From positions 32,846,290 to 32,910,289 of the forward strand of contig OY741265.1 in the NCBI GenBank assembly GCA_963514095.1: DNA of 64,000 nucleotides, written 5' to 3'. The DNA comes from Eutrigla gurnardus. Its lineage: Eukaryota; Chordata; Actinopteri; Perciformes; Triglidae. The notes below the pieces were generated by a model. That model saw nothing but the letters and a program-made list of their open reading frames with translations. It did not search any database and was not told where the DNA came from. A program made the translations under genes and the position numbers. The stretch's first letter is position 1, and every line of letters begins with the position of its first letter. Shown piece after piece: positions 32,941 through 44,880 of this stretch.

Positions 32941-34302
32941 TGTGTAGTGGACCTGAAGGTCAGAGAGGTGGTGTAACAGGGTGCCAGTACAGTATTAAAA
33001 GCAGAAGAAGAATCCATGAATAAAATCCAGGTGTGTGGTTGTACAGAGTCCAGATGTTTAGTTACAGTATCTAAAAATGTGAGACTTGCATCCTCAACAC
33101 CCCGTTTTGCCTTGTAAGCAAACTGGAGTGGATCCAGTTTGTCTGACACCATGTTCCGCAACAGGCCACTCACCACTCTCTCCATACATTTGCACAGGAC
33201 AGATGTTAGGGCCACAGGCCTGTAGTCCTGCAGATTCCGAGCGTGTGCCTTTTTGGGGATGGGAATTATGGTTGATTCCTTTCACTGATTGGGGGTACAG
33301 CCAGAGTCCAGAAGGAGCTGAGTGTGGCACTCTTTGAGTACCCTGCCTCGGGGCCAGCAGCCTTGTTTGGGTTGACTCAGGATGCGCAGGATGGAAGTCA
33401 CAAGCTGCTCATCAACAGTGAGTGCTGGGAGTGGAGGGCTGGGGGTTGTAGAGATCCAGGTGTTTGGTGTGCTGGTACTGTTGAACCGGGTGAAGAAGCT
33501 GTTTTAACTGCTCTGCGAAGGAGGCGGCATCTGAACAGTCCACCACTGCAGATTTGGGGGCTCTGCCCATCATGATGTTCAGGCCCTGCCATGCCTCCTT
33601 TGCATTCCCAGATGGGTCATTCCGTGTCATTTCATCAAATTTTTGAAAATCTTCCCACCTGACCATCTCAGAATGTCCTGAAACAATTAAAGTACAAAGA
33701 CACACTTATTAATAGGACAAATCCAAAATATTAGGTCTCTACTGTCAATAGTTTTCTCATGAAACATCATTGAATGAAGGGTAGTTTAGACGGTTTTTGG
33801 CATCATGCTCTGAAAAGCCATTTTTAAACAGCAATATCTGGGAAACTATCTCACCTGTGGCCTTCAAAATTTTTACAGAGTATATCTGTTACGAATAGCC
33901 TCCAGACATTTAATATCAGGGGTGTAGCTCAATGATAACCTAGTATGGTAGGTACTTAAAATTAGGCTTTTTGAAATAAAGTAGTACATTTGAAGAGTGG
34001 CTGAGCTCCCATTTTTGCAGATAAAAAACTTCTATCACTTCTGCCTCTATCTCTGGTGTTAGCTTAAACATTCTACTAAATATGGTTTCTCTCAGATGAT
34101 TAGTTTCACAGATATTAAGGCTCAAAAATGGAAGTTAACACATCTTTGCCCAACTTCAGAGTCATATTCCAAAAAACTGACAACACGTATCAGGTCCAAA
34201 CTTACTTTTTTTGAAAGATCATATTCTTGTTAAAATCATATTTAAAAATTGGGAGGGTGTTTTGCCTCAATTTGTCACAGTGATTTTTTAAAATCCTGAT
34301 AT

Positions 34303-37011
34303 GTCTTTTTGGATGAGATGGATGCCCTCCTGAGCTGCTCCCCTGATGATGACACACCGCTCGTCGTCCTCGGTGACTTCAACATCCACTCGGGAAAGCT
34401 GCACTCATCTGAATTCATCGACTTCTTTCCGCATTTGACCTTACGCTCTCCCCCTCTCCACCAACTCACCGGGCCGGGAACCAACTTGACCTTGTCTTCA
34501 CAAGATCCTGTGGCATCTCGGCAATCTCTGTTACCCCGCTCACCGTGTCCGACCACCACTTTGTGACTTTCTCCCTCCCCATGAAGCCCACCACATCCCT
34601 CCCCTCTACGCCTCGAATGGTCACCAGCCGCCGCAACCTGAAATCCCTCACTCCCTCCGCTCTCTCCTCAACTGTTATCTCCTCGCTCCCATCCTCGGAA
34701 CAGTTCTCCTTAATGCCTACTGAGGAAGCCTCCTCTATCCTGATGTCCTCACTCGCCTCTTCTTTGGACACTCTCTGTCCCCCAATCGCACGACCGGCGC
34801 GATCATCCCCCCCCCCTCCCTGGCTGTCTGAACCTCTGCGAACCAACAGATCATTGTTGCGAGCGTCAGAGAGAAAATGGAAGAAATCGGGACAGCACGA
34901 GGACCTTGCTCACTACCACCTCCTCCTCTCTGACTTCACCTCAACTGTTTCGGCAGCTAAATCTGCCTTCTACCTGGCAAAGATCAACTCTTCTGCCTCC
35001 AACCCCAGGAAACTCTTCTCCATGTTCTCTTCCCTCCTCACCCCTCCTACCCCTCCGCCCCCTTCCTTCCTTACTGCCGATGACTTTGCTACTTACTTTA
35101 CCAAGAAAGTAAATGACATCAGCTCCTCATTCACGCCTATTCCCTCCCAGAAGACATCTCCCCCAACTCTCAACTCGGATGGTCTTACCAGCTTTAGCCC
35201 CCTCACCTCTGAAGACGTTCACGCACTTGTTACATCTAACCATGCCACCACCTGCTCCCTTGACCCGATTCCCTCCTCTCTTCTCCAGGACATCTCACAC
35301 GACATCTTGCCATTCCTCACCACCCTGATCAACTCCTCCCTCACCTCAGGTGTCATTCCAGCGGATTTTAAGACCGCTATCGTGAAGCCTCTCCTGAAAA
35401 AACCCACCCTTGACGCTACTGACATCCAAAGCTACAGACCTGTATCTCTTCTTTCATTCCTCTCTAAAACCTTGGAACGTGCTGCCTACAACCAACTGTC
35501 ATCCTATCTCTTGCGGAAGAACCTCCTAGACCCTAACCAATCAGGATTCAGGACTGCCCACTCCACTGAGACGGCCCTCCTCACTGTGACCGAGTCCCTG
35601 CGAGACGCCAAAACATCATCCAACTCCTCCGTTCTCATTCTCCTTGACCTATCTGCTGCATTCGACACAGTCAACCACCAAATTCTCCTCTCCACTCTGG
35701 CTGAACTTGGCATAACCGACTCTGCTCTCACCTGGTTTACATCATACCTGACAAACCGCACCTTTCAGGTCACATGGAATGGCTCTATGTCCTGCTCTCT
35801 GGACACGGGTGTCCCTCAAGGCTCAGTATTAGGACCGCTTCTGTTCTCACTATACACCAGATCACTAGGTTCTGTTATCACATCGCATGGATTCTCCTAC
35901 CATTGCTACGCTGATGACACCCAGCTGTTCCTCTCTTTTCCCCCGTCCTCTGACGCTCACATTGCAACTCGCATCTCGGACTGTCTGGCTGACATCTCTG
36001 TCTGGACAACTGCGCATCACCTCAAGCTTAACCTGAATAAAACCGAACTCCTCTTCATCCCAGGGAAAGACTGCCCTCGCATGGACCTGTCGGTCACTGT
36101 TGAGGGCATCACAGTATTTCCTTCCTCAACTGCGAGGAACCTGGGTGTAATCCTCGATGACCAACTATCCTGCACCCCCAACATCACTGCTGTGGCCCGA
36201 TCCTGCAGATTTGCCCTCTACAATATCCGCAGGATTCGGACCTTCCTCACAAAGGATGCAACGCAGCTCTTGGTCCAAGCACTGGTCATCTCCCGCCTTG
36301 ACTACTGCAACTCTCTCCTGGCCGGACTCCCGGCCTATGCGATTAAACCATTGCAGCGTATCCAGAACGCTGCAGCACGCCTTATCTTCAATCTACCCAA
36401 ATTCTCCCACGTGACCCCCCTCCTCCGTGACCTCCACTGGCTCCCTGTTGCAGCACGCATCCAATTCAAGACGATGACACTGGCCTTCAGGGCCATCAAT
36501 GGAACGGCACCTGCCTACCTTCAAACACTGGTCAAACCTCATGCCCCGAAGCGAGCACTCCGCTCCTCTACTTCAGCTGGCCGGCTGGTACCACCATCGC
36601 TGAAATCAAACAAATGTCGCTCAGCAAAGTCCAGACTCTTCTCTGTTCTGGCGCCTCAGTGGTGGAACGAACTCCCGACCAATGTCAGGACAGCAGAGTC
36701 ATTTGCTCTCACCTGTTCAGACTTCACCTCGACTCTACATAGCATGACCCACTAACACCCTCCCTCGACCCCCCCGCCCCCCCCCCCCCGCAAAAAAAAA
36801 AAAAAAAAAAAAAAAAACTCGGATCGTAGCACTGTTACCCTTGAAGTACTACTTTACTCAGATGAGGACCTAACACTTGTTCTATTTTTAGCTCTTACTG
36901 CATCGGCAATGATACGTCGTGGTTTCTTTGTTTCCTTCTTTTGACAAATGTACTTATTGTAAGTCGCTTTGGACAAAAGCGTCTGCTAAATGACCTAAAT
37001 GTAAATGTAAA
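34303..37011 (+). mobile_element. L2/Maui-type LINE, 5'-truncated, long ORF2
   Basis: Flanked by TGATAT on both sides (34297-34302 and 37012-37017) within the left arm of the long-TIR element. It contains the end of an endonuclease, a complete reverse transcriptase and the characteristic fish L2 3' end: GTAAGTCGCTTTGGACAAAA, then GTCTGCTAAATGACC, then TGTAAATGTAA repeats. The 3' UTR has a C-rich stretch and an A run at 36792-36818. Confidence 0.9.
34309..36755 (+). pseudogene. L2 ORF2: endonuclease C-terminus, reverse transcriptase
   Basis: The frame at 34309-34440 has the endonuclease block LVVLGDFNIHSGK. A single-base shift near 34440 moves to the frame that runs unbroken from 34545 to 36755 (736 codons). 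It begins inside the endonuclease at VSDHHFVTFSLP, the last catalytic block (SDHH). RT motifs follow in order: KPLLKKPTLD, YRPVSLLSFLSKTLE, LLDLSAAFDTVNH, TGVPQGSVLGPLLFSLYT and the catalytic CYADDTQLF. The C-terminal LHWLPVAARIQFK and WWNELPTNVR blocks are typical of L2. The RT part has no stop, so this is a recent copy; the missing 5' half and the frameshift make it dead. Confidence 0.9.
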
Positions 37012-37424
37012 TGATATTGGTGGGGTTTTGTGGCCGTTTTTGGTACTGCATGTCTTATTATCCTACAAGTAAACATCACAGCAGGGCAATTCAATTGTGT
37101 TTTTTACCATTTACCAAAGACTTACATGTGACTAAATGCTACTGATAAATTTAGCCTCACGAAAACATTAAAATGTAGCACAGTTGTAGTTACAGAGGCA
37201 ATAAGTCCTTGAATGTGAGTTGAACATGCTGAAAGCAGCTTTTAATGTCTTATGAACAAACATAGCATAATATTGAAGACTGTACATTTTGTCATACTTT
37301 AAGTATATAAATTACACAACTAAATCAAATAATAATCTTAATTTGAACATAAAGATTTTACATTACAGTAGAAAAGTCTCCAAAGTTTGATATTGAATAA
37401 CAGTTTGTCTCTATGCTCACTATG

Positions 37425-37692
37425 AGACAATATGTGAGTTATGATCAGAAATGGTGGATAGGAAGTATCAGAGATGTTTCAGATCAAGATGAAGATGTAC
37501 TGGTTCAGTTCATGCACCCACATGGCCCTGCCAAGAGTTTCTACTGGCCAAGAAGAGAAGATGTGCAATGTCCCACTGCAGCATAGAATTGCAAGATTTG
37601 ACGTTCCCTCTACAGAAACTGGGCACATGTATGCCATCAAAAAAGATGAGCAGAACAGAGCAGAGATGTACATTAGACAATTACTAAACTGA
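37425..37692 (+). pseudogene. ORF in the core of the long-TIR element
   Basis: Between the inverted arms, an open frame reads YDQKWWIGSIRDVSD, DEDVLVQFMHPHGPAKSFYW and then REDVCNVPLQHRI, ending in a stop at 37690-37692. The W-W-I-G, F-M-H-P-x-G-P and W-P-x-x-E-D pattern is one I associate with uncharacterised ORFs of repetitive elements in fish and cnidarians. It could be the C-terminus of this element's own gene, left after an internal deletion, or a captured fragment. I cannot assign a function. Confidence 0.45.
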
Positions 37693-40314
37693 CTGCCAAA
37701 TTAATGAATGTGACGAAGGAATTGGATCTAAAAGATGAAAAATATGTCCCTCACAGTGAGCATAGAGACAAACTGTTATTCAATATCAAACTTTGAAGAC
37801 TTTTGTACTGTAATGTAAAATCTTATGCTCAAATTAAGATTATTATTTGATTTGGTTGTGGTATTTATATACTTAAAGTATGACAAAATGTACAGTCTTC
37901 AATATTATGCTATTTTTGTTCATGGTTTAAGACATTAAAAGCTGCTTTCACCATGTTTAACTCACATTCAAGGACTTATTGCCTCTGTAACTACAACTGT
38001 GCTACATTTTAATGTTTTCATAAGGCTAAATTTATCAGTAGCATTTAGGCACATGTAAGTCTTTGGTAAATGGTAAAAAACACATTTGAATTGCCCTCCT
38101 GTGATGTTTACTGGTAGGCTGTTAGGACATGCAGTACCAAAACCAGCCACAAAAACCCCACCAATATCAGGATTTTAAAAAAATCACTGCGACAAAATGA
38201 GGCAAAACACCCTCCTGATTTTTTAATATGATTTTAACAAGAATATGATCTTTCAAAAAAAGTAAGTTTGGACCTGATACGTGTTGTCAGTTTTTTGGAA
38301 TATGACTCTGAAGTTGGGCAAAGATGTGTTAACTTCCATTTTTGAGCCTTAATATCTGTGAAACTAATAATCCAAGAGAGACCATATTTTGTAGAATGTT
38401 TAAGCTAACACCAGAGATAGAGGCAGAAGTGATAGAAGTCTTTTATCTGCAAAAATGGGAGCTCAGCCACTCTTCAAATGTACTACTTTATTTCAAAAAG
38501 CCTAATTTTAAGTACCTACCATACTAGGTTATCATTGAGCTACACCCCTGATATTAAATGTCTGGAGGCTATTAGTAACAAATATACACTGTAGAAAATT
38601 TGAAGGCCACAGGTGAGATAGTTTTCCAGATATTGCTGTTTAAAAATGGCTTTTCAGAGTATGATGCCAAAAACCGTCTAAACTACCCTTCATTCAATGA
38701 CGTTTCATGAGAAAACTGTTGACAGTAGAGACCTAATATTTTGGATTTGTCCTATTAACAAGTGTGTCTTTGTACTCAAATTTTTTCAGGACATTCTAAG
38801 ATGGTCAGGTGGGAGGCATTTGATGAAATGACACGGAATGACCCAGATGTCAATTTCTGCTCCACCCTGTTCTTAAAGTTGATCTTAGCCAGCTTGGCTT
38901 TCCTCCTAAACTCCTTCTCCAGTTCCCTCACTCTGAGCCTGTCACGCTGCTGAAAAGCTTTCCTCTTCTGGACCAGGCAGATTTTCATGTCCTTGGTGAT
39001 CCACCTTTTATGGTTTGGGTGAATAGTTATTGTTTTGTAGGGAGTGACAGAGTCCTCACAAAATAAAATATATGACGTCAGTACCTCTGTTAGTCTGTTA
39101 AAATCACCAGTCATTGAAAAATAAATCCCAGTCTGTCAGCTCAAAACAGCCCCTTAGTGTTTCAGCTGTGTCTTTAGTCCAGACCCTGATGCATCTTGTG
39201 ATGGGTTCTCCTGTTTTCAGTTGTGACCTGTATCTTGGCAGTAGAAGGATGACATTGTGGTCAGAGTGGCCGAGGGGTGGGCAGGATTTTGATATACATG
39301 CATTGGGAATGTTGCCATAGCACAAGTCCAGTGTGTTCTGTAATCTAGTGGGAGTTGTGACATATTGCTCAAGGTTGGGCAGGTGTGTTGTGATGTTACA
39401 CCTGTTAAAGTCCCCCAATAAAAACACTGGCTGCTCTCCAGACTGATTGACAGCTCTGTTATAGCTGTCAGCAATGTGCTCAGCAGCTAGGTTAAAATCA
39501 GGCCCCGGTACATATACTAAAATCACTGTGATCTGAGAGAATTCTCTGGGAAGATAATGTGGTCTAAAGGACACAGTCATTAATTCGTAGTGTTTGCAGC
39601 TCTCCATCTCTCTAACTGTGACGTTTGTTGCCCACTTACTGTTGACAGCCATGCAGAGCCCGCCCCCAATCGACTTCCATGTTTTCGCTGCGTCCCTGTC
39701 AAAGCTAATGATGTTAAATCCGTCCAGCTGAAAGTCTGCATCCTCAGAGAGCCACGTCTCTGTGAAACAGAAGAGACTGGATCTGACAAGTACGTGTGCA
39801 GTTCATGGATCTTGTTTCGTAGCGATCGCACGTTCGACAGTGATATTGCAGGTAAAGGTAGCCGGCTACCTCTCCTCCTCAGCCTGTTCCGTATTCCTCC
39901 TCTGGAGCCTTGTTTCCTTTGTATCAGCTTTCGCTTGTGTCCCCGAAGTAGCTCCGGAGGTATGTTCTCAGCGAAAATCGATTCCTCCGCTGGCTGCGGC
40001 AGAAGGCGGCTCAGCTCCAACAGGTAGTCCCGTGAGTAGGCGAGCCTACCTGGCGTGGAGGTGAATGGCTGTGCTGGTTGTGAAAATAGTCCGTTTGCGT
40101 GCCATAAACCAGCGATCGTGAGCCATAAACAGGCCAGATAAAGCACTGTTGCATCAACATTCTGATAAGACAACACAAGTTTGCAAAAGCACTCTGAAAA
40201 CATACCAAAAACACACACACACAAAAAAATCACAAAAACATCACTCAAACAGGAGCCGTGTCAGGAGTCGCTCTCTGTGCCGAACAGCGCCCCCCTTGTG
40301 GATTCTGGTGGGCC

Positions 40315-40351
40315 ATGTATTGAGGTGGGCCATGTATTGAGGGGCGTTCCA
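40315..40351. repeat. Short tandem duplication
   Basis: GGGCCATGTATTGAGGT occurs twice in a row at the 5' border of the LINE; probably replication slippage. Confidence 0.8.
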
Positions 40352-40456
40352 AAAACATTACCAATTAATATGTTGAGTTCCCAACAGGTGGTAGCTTTCT
40401 TGCTAAGTAATAATTAATCTTAGGCACGAAATGAATGACCTCAAACTGTCAAGTTT

Positions 40457-40664
40457 TTTATTTTTATTTTTTTTTTTTAAGATTTTTTGTGGCATAGATG
40501 CCTTTTATTAGCAGTTAGCAGTTAACAGATAGGAAATACAGGAGAGAGAGGGGGGTGTGACATGCAGCAAAGGACCGCCGGCTGGGATTCAAACCGGGGT
40601 CGGCTGCGTATGTGCGTATGTTTGTACATGGCATGCACTCTAACCACTCGGCCAACTGCACGCC
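40457..40664 (-). mobile_element. tRNA-derived SINE with 14-bp target duplication
   Basis: Flanked by AAACTGTCAAGTTT at 40443-40456 and 40665-40678, a perfect duplication. On the minus strand it begins with a tRNA-like head: box A TTGGCCGAGTGG and box B GGTTTGAATCCC. TTTGCTGCATGTCACACC, a body motif common in fish SINEs, follows. It ends in an A-rich tail (T run at 40457-40480 on +). Confidence 0.9.
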
Positions 40665-40944
40665 AAACTGTCAAGTTTAACAGAAAGTAAAACGACCCAA
40701 TTGCCGTTCTCCTGCGGACGCTGTGTCCCGTTGCCTTGGCTGCGCCGCCTTGTCTCGTCAGCTCTACTTGCGAATCGATTATTTTCTGAGTATGAATTTT
40801 TTTGGCAGCCCTATTTTTGGGTAATAAAGTCTTGTGGTGACTTGACCCAGAGACATAACAGACTACACCTCGGTCCCCGACCTATCATGCCTAGAGATGG
40901 GAGAAGATTCACTCACCCACTCGACTCATCCCAATCAGTTAAAG

Positions 40945-42329
40945 CAGTGTTTCCCCCACGTTCACACAGCAGCGGCGCGCCGCCGCTGCAGAATTTTCTC
41001 CGCCGCTGCAATAAAAATCCTTAAAAAAAAAAAAAAAAAAAATGTTTTTACGTAGCTCCTTTTAGAAAATGTACAGCGCGTAACGTCAATTGCGCAGCAC
41101 GCGGCACATCGTCACATAACCAACATCAAAGAAGAAAAATACACAGCGAGTGTGGCAGTTGTTGGCAGTAGGCTACCCTACACGGTTGCAAAGTTACATT
41201 GATTCTAGCAGTAGTGAGTGAAGCGGAAGATCGAAGAAAGAAGGAAAGAGTGAGACAGACAGACAGAGAGAGAGAGACAGACAGAGAGAGAGAGAGAGAA
41301 AGTAAGTTGCTAAAATGTGTCGCTACATGACCACCAGTGTTAAAAACCCTCTGAGCCCAATCATTTTATTATAAACCGCAACCTCCGTGCCGTTTTTCCT
41401 CTAGTATTGTGTGTGTGTGTAGGCCTATGTGTGCGTGTGCGTGTTGTCGCGTGTATTTTCGGGAACTTTGAAAAATGAATCCATACTGTTAGATCCGATG
41501 TTGTTCTTTATTGCCATATAAAATCGCGTATTTTAGTTAGGGATTTATGCTAATCGCTAATGTGGTCATTAGCATAAATGCAGGGAAAAAACCTAAGGAC
41601 TTCTTAAAAGATCATGAATAGTTTCTATTATGTATAACTTATATTTATTTTATAATTTTCAATCACTTTTTGACTCCCAAGACTAAGAAGAAGTGTTTTA
41701 AGCAATAACAAGCTTAATCAATTTGCCTTCTTTGTGTCATATCAATAAATAATTGTGAGATATTATTTGCTTTTTTTTTTTTTTACTGTCTAATTGATAA
41801 TTTCCTACATTCAAACGACATCACTGCAGCACACATATTCTGATAGTCCAGGTTGTGACCCAAATAAATGATAGCTTGACAGCTATGCATTATAAGGGTG
41901 ATGAATGCAATCTTAATAAGAGAATAAATCCAGGCGAACCAAAACATCTAAAAAATGGCTTAGGTCTCAGAGGTTAAAAGGCTGGTACAAGCTCTTAAGG
42001 GATGCACTGTGCACAATGTATATATGTAACATAGTTAATATTTTTTAACTATGCATTTTTTGTTAAATATTACTATACAAAAATATAAAAATCTGTAAAT
42101 GAAGACACAAAAGGCAAAGTTACAACACCAATAATCCCATCTACAGTAATACACAGGACTGTTTGAATAGGATTTAAGTGCATATTCTCCTCTCAAAGTG
42201 CACCAGATTCATGCATTCCAATGTAAAGGGTACAAAAAAATTCCGGCCGGGGGGGCATGCCCCCGGACCCCCCTAGAGGGTTCGGGGACCACACCACCGC
42301 TGCTGAAAAAAATCCTGCGGGAAACACTG
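40945..42329. mobile_element. hAT-like non-autonomous element
   Basis: Ends CAGTGTTTCCCCCACGTTC and, in complement, CAGTGTTTCCCGCAGGATT, a common fish hAT terminus. Inside the left end is a GC palindrome GCGGCGCGCCGCCGC. No coding region; about 1.4 kb of AT-rich filler with a GA-rich run at 41255-41300. I could not find a matching 8-bp duplication. Confidence 0.65.
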
Positions 42330-42600
42330 GAAAGGGTGAGTCGAGTCTGCCGTCGCCAGTCCAAATATATTAATTCAAACAATTGATGTGTTGCCACTCA
42401 CACTGCTTCTTATTATTTGTGATCCCGCTGCTGTGGCAACTAAATAAAATAATTTTCTGGGCCTCCACCTCCCCAACAAGTGTCTCTTTCTCCGTTTCTG
42501 AAAATTTACGTTTCTTTGCTTATTTTTGACCTGTTGCCGTGATTCACCGCACGAAAACAATTGCATGCCAGCTCATTAATATCGTAGAAAGTGGGGGGTT

Positions 42601-42868
42601 GGGGTTCTCTCCGGGTTCTCCGGCTTCCTCCCACAGTCCAAAGACATGCAGGATGGGGATAGGTTAATTGATGACTCTAAATTGCCCGTAGGTGTGAATG
42701 TGAGCGTGAATGGTTGTCTGTCTCTATATGTCAGCCCTGTGATAGACTGGCGACCTGTCCAGGGTGTACCCTGCCTTTGCCCAATGACAGCTGTGATCGG
42801 CTCCAGCCCCCCCCCCGCGACCCTGAATACAGGATAAGCAGTAGACAATGGATGGATTGAATGGATAA
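42601..42868 (+). mobile_element. RTE-type LINE 3' UTR fragment
   Basis: Reads TCTCCGGGTTCTCCGGCTTC, CCACAGTCCAAAGACATGCA, CTCTAAATTGCCCGTAGGTG and GTGATAGACTGGCGACCTGT, ending in degenerate GGAT repeats. This is the highly abundant 3' end of fish RTE-family LINEs, recognised from memory. Only the tail is present. Confidence 0.75.
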
Positions 42869-43468
42869 TAAGAGATAGAAGCATCAAATTTGGTACTTAA
42901 GCTCAAAGACACAAAGGAAAAACAATACAGATATGGACCCATCATACATTTTAAATATGGCGACCATTTTACAAAATGGCTGCCAGTGACAACTCTTTTT
43001 AGATCAGTTTTCATAATAATGATGGACATAAATGATATATGTTGGATTTATCTACTAAGCATAGCACTTGGGAACTTTCATTTGAATTACTCCTTTTTCA
43101 ATATGGTGGCAAAGATGGCAGCCAACTACCAAAAATGCCCGGTCACCTAGGAAAACAGTGCTTTCAATACAATTGCATTTATCTTATTTGGATATCAGTT
43201 AGGGTTAGAGATAGGTTTAGAGTTAGGGTAGTCTGTGTAGATGTGTACATTCAAATTTCCACAAAATAAAATGTGTGCTGGAAGACAAACAGCTTGTTGT
43301 CACAAATGATGTAGATGTCCTCAGTAAGCCACCACTTTATGATCTGTCTTCAATTGCTCCATGTACACATGAGAAAGCTGATAGTAGAATGTTATCACAT
43401 GTGGCCCATGCAGCAAGAAATGGCCATCAGAAAATCATGATACAAACTGTTGATACTGATGTTGTTGT

Positions 43469-43924
43469 TGCCCCAAAGCGAGCACTTCGCTCCTCTACTT
43501 CAGCTGGCCGGCTGGTATCACCATCGCTGAAATCAAACAAATGTCGCTCAGCAAAGTCCAGACTCTTCTCTGTTCTGGCGCCTCAGTGGTGGAACGAACT
43601 CCCGACTAATGTCAGGACAGCTGAGTCATTTGCCATTTTCCGAAAAAGGCTCAAGACTCACCTGTTCAGAGTTCACCTCGACTAGCATGACCCACTAACA
43701 CCCCCCCCCAAAAAAACAACCTTTACCTATAGCACTCTGATCGTAGCACTGTTGCTCTTGAAGTACTAGTTTACTCAGATGAGGACCTAACACGTTCTAT
43801 TTTTAGCTCTTACTTTATCAGCAATGATACGTTGTGGTTTCCTTGTTTCCTTCTTTTGACAAATGTACTTATTGTAAGTCGCTTTGGACAAAAGCGTCTG
43901 CTAAATGACCTAAATGTAAATGTA
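43469..43924 (+). mobile_element. L2/Maui-type LINE 3' end (second copy)
   Basis: 5'-truncated copy of the same L2 as 34303-37011, beginning at the C-terminal APKRALRSSTSAGRL block and ending in the CTAAATGTAAATGTA tail. Flanks ATGTTGTTGT and ATGTTGTGGT match at 9 of 10 positions. It interrupts the DTDV-encoding frame. Confidence 0.88.
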
Positions 43925-44264
43925 ATGTTGTGGTACTGGCTGTGGCAGTTGTTCAGGGTCTTCAGCCAAAAGATGAGCTATGGTTGGCATTTGGAACTGG
44001 AAAGGGTTTTCGATACCTTGCAGCCCATGAAATTGCAGCAGGACTGGGGCATGAGAGTGTCGCAGCCGGTCAGTGCATGGAACACTGGAAGTGCTTGTGA
44101 CTTGTCTCCAGCTTTGCTGGCCATGGAAAGAAGACTGCATGGGCTGTATGGACTGTCTTTCCAGAACTTACAAATGCCCTGTTAAAAGTATCTTCTGCCT
44201 TAGATAACAAACCGCAAGATGTTATAGCTACAATTGATAGGTTTGTTATACTGCTGAAGGAACT

Positions 44265-44880
44265 GTAGGGTGATGGGGTTCGGGAGACTGAGTGTGTGGT
44301 GAGCAAGCAGAGTCTCGGTCAGAAGACGTCAATAGTAAGGAGTGGGTTTTGGAAGTAGGCAAGGAGAAGGCAAGGTTTGATGCAACACCAGCAGCTTTAT
44401 TTGTCTTTGCTTTTCCTTTGAGGTCTTTGTCTGTGGTTCTTTATTTCCACTGTTCATTTGCATTTATGTATGTGCTGCATCAAAAGGAGATAAAGAAAAG
44501 AACAATACAATTACAATTCAACGGAGCGGCCAATCAAATAATGCACAACAAACATGTATGACTATACAACCCATGACTAAACAGTCAAACAACAAACAAT
44601 CCTCTCACATGGCTCTTGGCACATGTCTGGGAACAAAGGAATTAGGGCAGCAGAGCACATGTCAGCAAAGCTCCCACAAAAGGCATACAAATTTAAACAA
44701 TAAAAATGAATGAGTTGACCACTCACGTTAACATGAAGACGCACACATAAGATGCGTGGATGCACAGGACTGTTGGCACGGAGTGCAAAAAGGGCGAACT
44801 GAGGGGTGAACAAACAATTTATAGCCTCCGCCCCCTTACCCAGCAGGTAAGGTAGGCGTGGTCAGGTGGCAGGTATTCTT
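44265..44880. other. Unclassified insertion in the CXC-encoding element
   Basis: It separates LDNKPQDVIATIDRFVILL from the downstream frame. GCAGCTTTATTTGTC near 44393 and a GTAGGGTG start suggest LTR-like sequence, but I cannot define its borders. Confidence 0.35.

Larger units (their letters stand above)
33614..38844. mobile_element. DNA element with about 1.1-kb terminal inverted repeats, holding an L2
   Basis: The ends GGGTCATTCCGTGTCATTTC and its complement are flanked by AGAT (33610-33613 and 38845-38848). Without the L2 insertion the left arm (33614-34302 plus 37012-37430) and the right arm (about 37750-38844) are near-perfect inverted copies of about 1.1 kb each. They enclose a core of only about 320 bp. 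The 4-bp duplication and GGG terminus recall Sola-type transposons, but that is inference. Removing the element restores the host LINE frame exactly. Confidence 0.82.

Noticed and set aside
34545..34560. True start of the L2 ORF2 at 34545
   Set aside because: The codon is GTG within the endonuclease motif VSDHH; the protein originally began far upstream, beyond the 5' truncation.
43195..43235. Interstitial telomeric repeat
   Set aside because: Only a few irregular TTAGGG-like words; not a tandem array.
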